Part shown: one piece after another, positions 22,687 through 23,678 of the stretch
Layout: each line of letters starts with the position of its first letter
How positions within the stretch are numbered: the first letter of the stretch is position 1
Assembly: GCA_012103495.1 (NCBI GenBank)
Contig: WLWR01000003.1
Coordinates: forward strand, 1 to 23,678
Source of the DNA: Legionellales bacterium
GTDB taxonomy: Bacteria; Pseudomonadota; Gammaproteobacteria; WLWR01
Direction: 5' to 3'
DNA: 23,678 nt
Position numbers and translations under genes: made by a program
Notes under the pieces: generated by a model
Databases searched by the model: none
Seen by the model: only the letters and a program-made list of their open reading frames with translations
What the model was told of the DNA's origin: nothing

Positions 22687-23094
22687 ATGGACCATAAACA
22701 CAAAGGAATGTTGTTGATGGATATTGGCAAACGGCTGTGCCAATTGGGGTTGTTATCACTACTACTATTATTAACGCATTATATGTACTCAGCGCCGAGT
22801 GAAACAAACTCGACAACGTTGGATTTGCGCCCAGCTTTTTTGGAACAACCTGCTTCACAGGAGATGGTATCCTTGGGAAACCTGGCAGCGGATCCGGTGG
22901 TTGAGTTGCTAACCAGCAATCCTTATTTTTCCCAACCCGTACGGATGGGTTCACCCGATGTTTACAAATTGATTCCCACTGGCCCGGGTGTCATTGGGAT
23001 GATGGTGTTGGGTGAAAACCATGAGTTTAGAACCATGATTGGTGGTCATGTCAATACAGCATTTATTGCCATGGTCTATAACTGGGATTGGTAG
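22687..23094 (+). CDS. Small exported protein of unknown function
   Basis: A 135-residue protein with an N-terminal basic stretch (MDHKHKG, then DIGKR) and a leucine-rich hydrophobic core (LGLLSLLLLL), then a likely signal-peptidase site after MYSA. The mature part is about 100 residues, with short glycine-rich and hydrophobic strands (GPGVIGMMVLG, MIGGHVNTAFIAMVYNWDW) and no cysteines. No family is recognised. The second ATG (22687) is preferred over 22684 because it lies six bases after GGAG; a later ATG at 22717 would still leave a signal peptide. It stands alone, divergent from miaB and followed by the palindromic repeat cluster. The aromatic C-terminus (YNWDW) would suit a beta-barrel or surface-associated protein, but that is a guess. 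Confidence 0.7.
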   Translation: MDHKHKGMLLMDIGKRLCQLGLLSLLLLLTHYMYSAPSETNSTTLDLRPAFLEQPASQEMVSLGNLAADPVVELLTSNPYFSQPVRMGSPDVYKLIPTGPGVIGMMVLGENHEFRTMIGGHVNTAFIAMVYNWDW

Positions 23095-23116
23095 TAACAA
23101 TAGTCACGATTCATTG

Positions 23117-23201
23117 AAATCGGGGGACAGTATACTTAATCGGAAATCGGGGGACAGTATACTTAATTGGGAATTGAATTAAGTATACTGTCCCCCGATT
23201 T
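23117..23201. repeat. GGGGGACAGTATACTTAAT palindromic repeat cluster
   Basis: Two direct copies (23117-23140 and 23144-23167, 27-base period) share 24 identical bases (AAATC plus GGGGGACAGTATACTTAAT). A third copy is inverted (23178-23201). Copies two and three form a perfect 25-bp inverted repeat (23144-23168 / 23177-23201) with an eight-base loop. The core contains the palindrome AGTATACT. From memory, similar sequences flank REP-associated (IS200-like) transposase genes; no transposase is present here. The hairpin may also stop transcription from either side. Confidence 0.85.
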
Positions 23202-23207
23202 AATTAA

Positions 23208-23290
23208 TTCAGCGAAAAGCTATCTTTGGCGCATCTTGAACGAAAATTGCACTTAAATCTGGCTTTTCCTCCAAGATGTGAAAGATGGCT
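23208..23290 (+). repeat. Dispersed intergenic repeat, long copy B
   Basis: The left part (TTCAGCGAAAAG, 23208-23219, to TTGAAC) matches copy D. The right part (TTGCACT at 23247-23253, AAATCTGG at 23255-23262, then CTTTTCC and CAAGATGTGAAA) matches copy A. It thus links the two kinds of copy into one family of about 80 bases. It follows the palindromic cluster directly and precedes the gatB stop. Confidence 0.55.
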
Positions 23291-23326
23291 GCTCGGGTCA
23301 ATTGTGGTGAGTCGTTACTTTATTCT

Positions 23327-23678
23327 TTACTGCAATTTTTCACGTAGTAATTCATTGACTTGTTGTGGATTGGCTTTGCCTTGCGTGCATTTCATGACTT
23401 GACCGACAAAAAAACCAAATAATTTATCTTTGCCGCTGCGGTATTGCTCTACTTGTTGTGGATTGTTGGCGATGATATCGTCAATGATCGCGGCAATTGC
23501 AGTGGTATCAGTTACTTGTTGCAAGCCTTGTTGTTCAATAATTTGATCCGCGCTGCCTTGACCTTGCCACATGGCTTCAAATACGGTTTTGGCGATTTTT
23601 CCGGAGATGGTTTGATCGTGAATGCGATCCAATAAGTGCGCCAATTGTTTATGACTGATGGGACTTTCACTGATCGAT
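23327..23678 (-). CDS. gatB: Asp-tRNA(Asn)/Glu-tRNA(Gln) amidotransferase subunit B, C-terminal part (runs off the right edge)
   Basis: The last 116 codons of GatB, the kinase/tRNA-binding subunit of the GatCAB transamidosome that converts mischarged Glu-tRNA(Gln) or Asp-tRNA(Asn). The visible part is the C-terminal YqeY-like domain: TISGKIAKTVFEAMW, QVTDTTAIAAIIDDIIANNPQQVEQYRSGKDKLFGFFVGQVMK and GKANPQQVNELLREKL. The frame stays open to the right edge with SPISHKQLAHLLDRI. The start codon is outside the window. Confidence 0.96.
   Translation of the reverse strand, partial: SISESPISHKQLAHLLDRIHDQTISGKIAKTVFEAMWQGQGSADQIIEQQGLQQVTDTTAIAAIIDDIIANNPQQVEQYRSGKDKLFGFFVGQVMKCTQGKANPQQVNELLREKLQ

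Overview
The window looks like a chromosomal segment of a gammaproteobacterium. The core genes give the lineage: lnt, xseA, bamB-der, the miaB-phoH(ybeZ)-ybeY-corC cluster and gatB all read as gammaproteobacterial proteins. Large, low-similarity, low-complexity reading frames sit between them, and one carries a SopB/IpgD/PTEN-like phosphoinositide-phosphatase loop. That combination fits a host-associated or intracellular lineage such as Legionellales/Coxiellaceae. This is an inference; no genus can be assigned from the sequence alone, and no secretion-system gene is in the window.

Layout, left to right. (1) 1-1441, minus strand: a truncated cyclopropane-fatty-acid synthase gene and a DUF1365 gene. 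A divergent acyl-lipid delta-9 desaturase follows (1847-2839, plus), so the left end is a membrane-lipid modification neighbourhood. (2) 2840-5132, plus: an A+T-rich island with a near-consensus promoter and two unrecognised genes, one carrying a VHDQVE tandem repeat that creates a dense GATC cluster. (3) 5252-7815, plus: bamB (outer-membrane assembly lipoprotein) overlapping der (ribosome-assembly GTPase). (4) 8007-11766, minus: lnt, xseA and a degenerate LytM/M23 gene, closely packed. (5) 12044-18698, plus: two very large unrecognised genes (1200 and 988 codons). The first has a HCKSGEDRTG P-loop. The second has an exact 75-bp internal tandem duplication. (6) 18780-22455, minus: miaB, phoH-like ybeZ, ybeY and corC, the last three with overlapping ends. 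(7) 22687-23094, plus: a small exported protein of unknown function, followed by a palindromic repeat cluster (GGGGGACAGTATACTTAAT type) and then the 3' end of gatB (minus) running off the right edge.

The most notable feature is the 12044-18698 block. In many gammaproteobacteria lnt directly follows corC in the miaB-ybeZ-ybeY-corC-lnt operon. Here the two halves keep their order and strand but are separated by 7 kb carrying two opposite-strand effector-like genes. A similar but weaker case is the island upstream of bamB, where hisS and yfgM would often be found. The window therefore reads as a conserved core interrupted by gained accessory genes, one of which is a candidate host-directed phosphoinositide phosphatase.

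A second pattern is a family of short related intergenic sequences (around 2993-3046, 7909-7963, 18703-18737 and 23208-23290), all in gaps next to gene 3' ends. No tRNA, rRNA, CRISPR array, complete insertion sequence or replication origin was seen.
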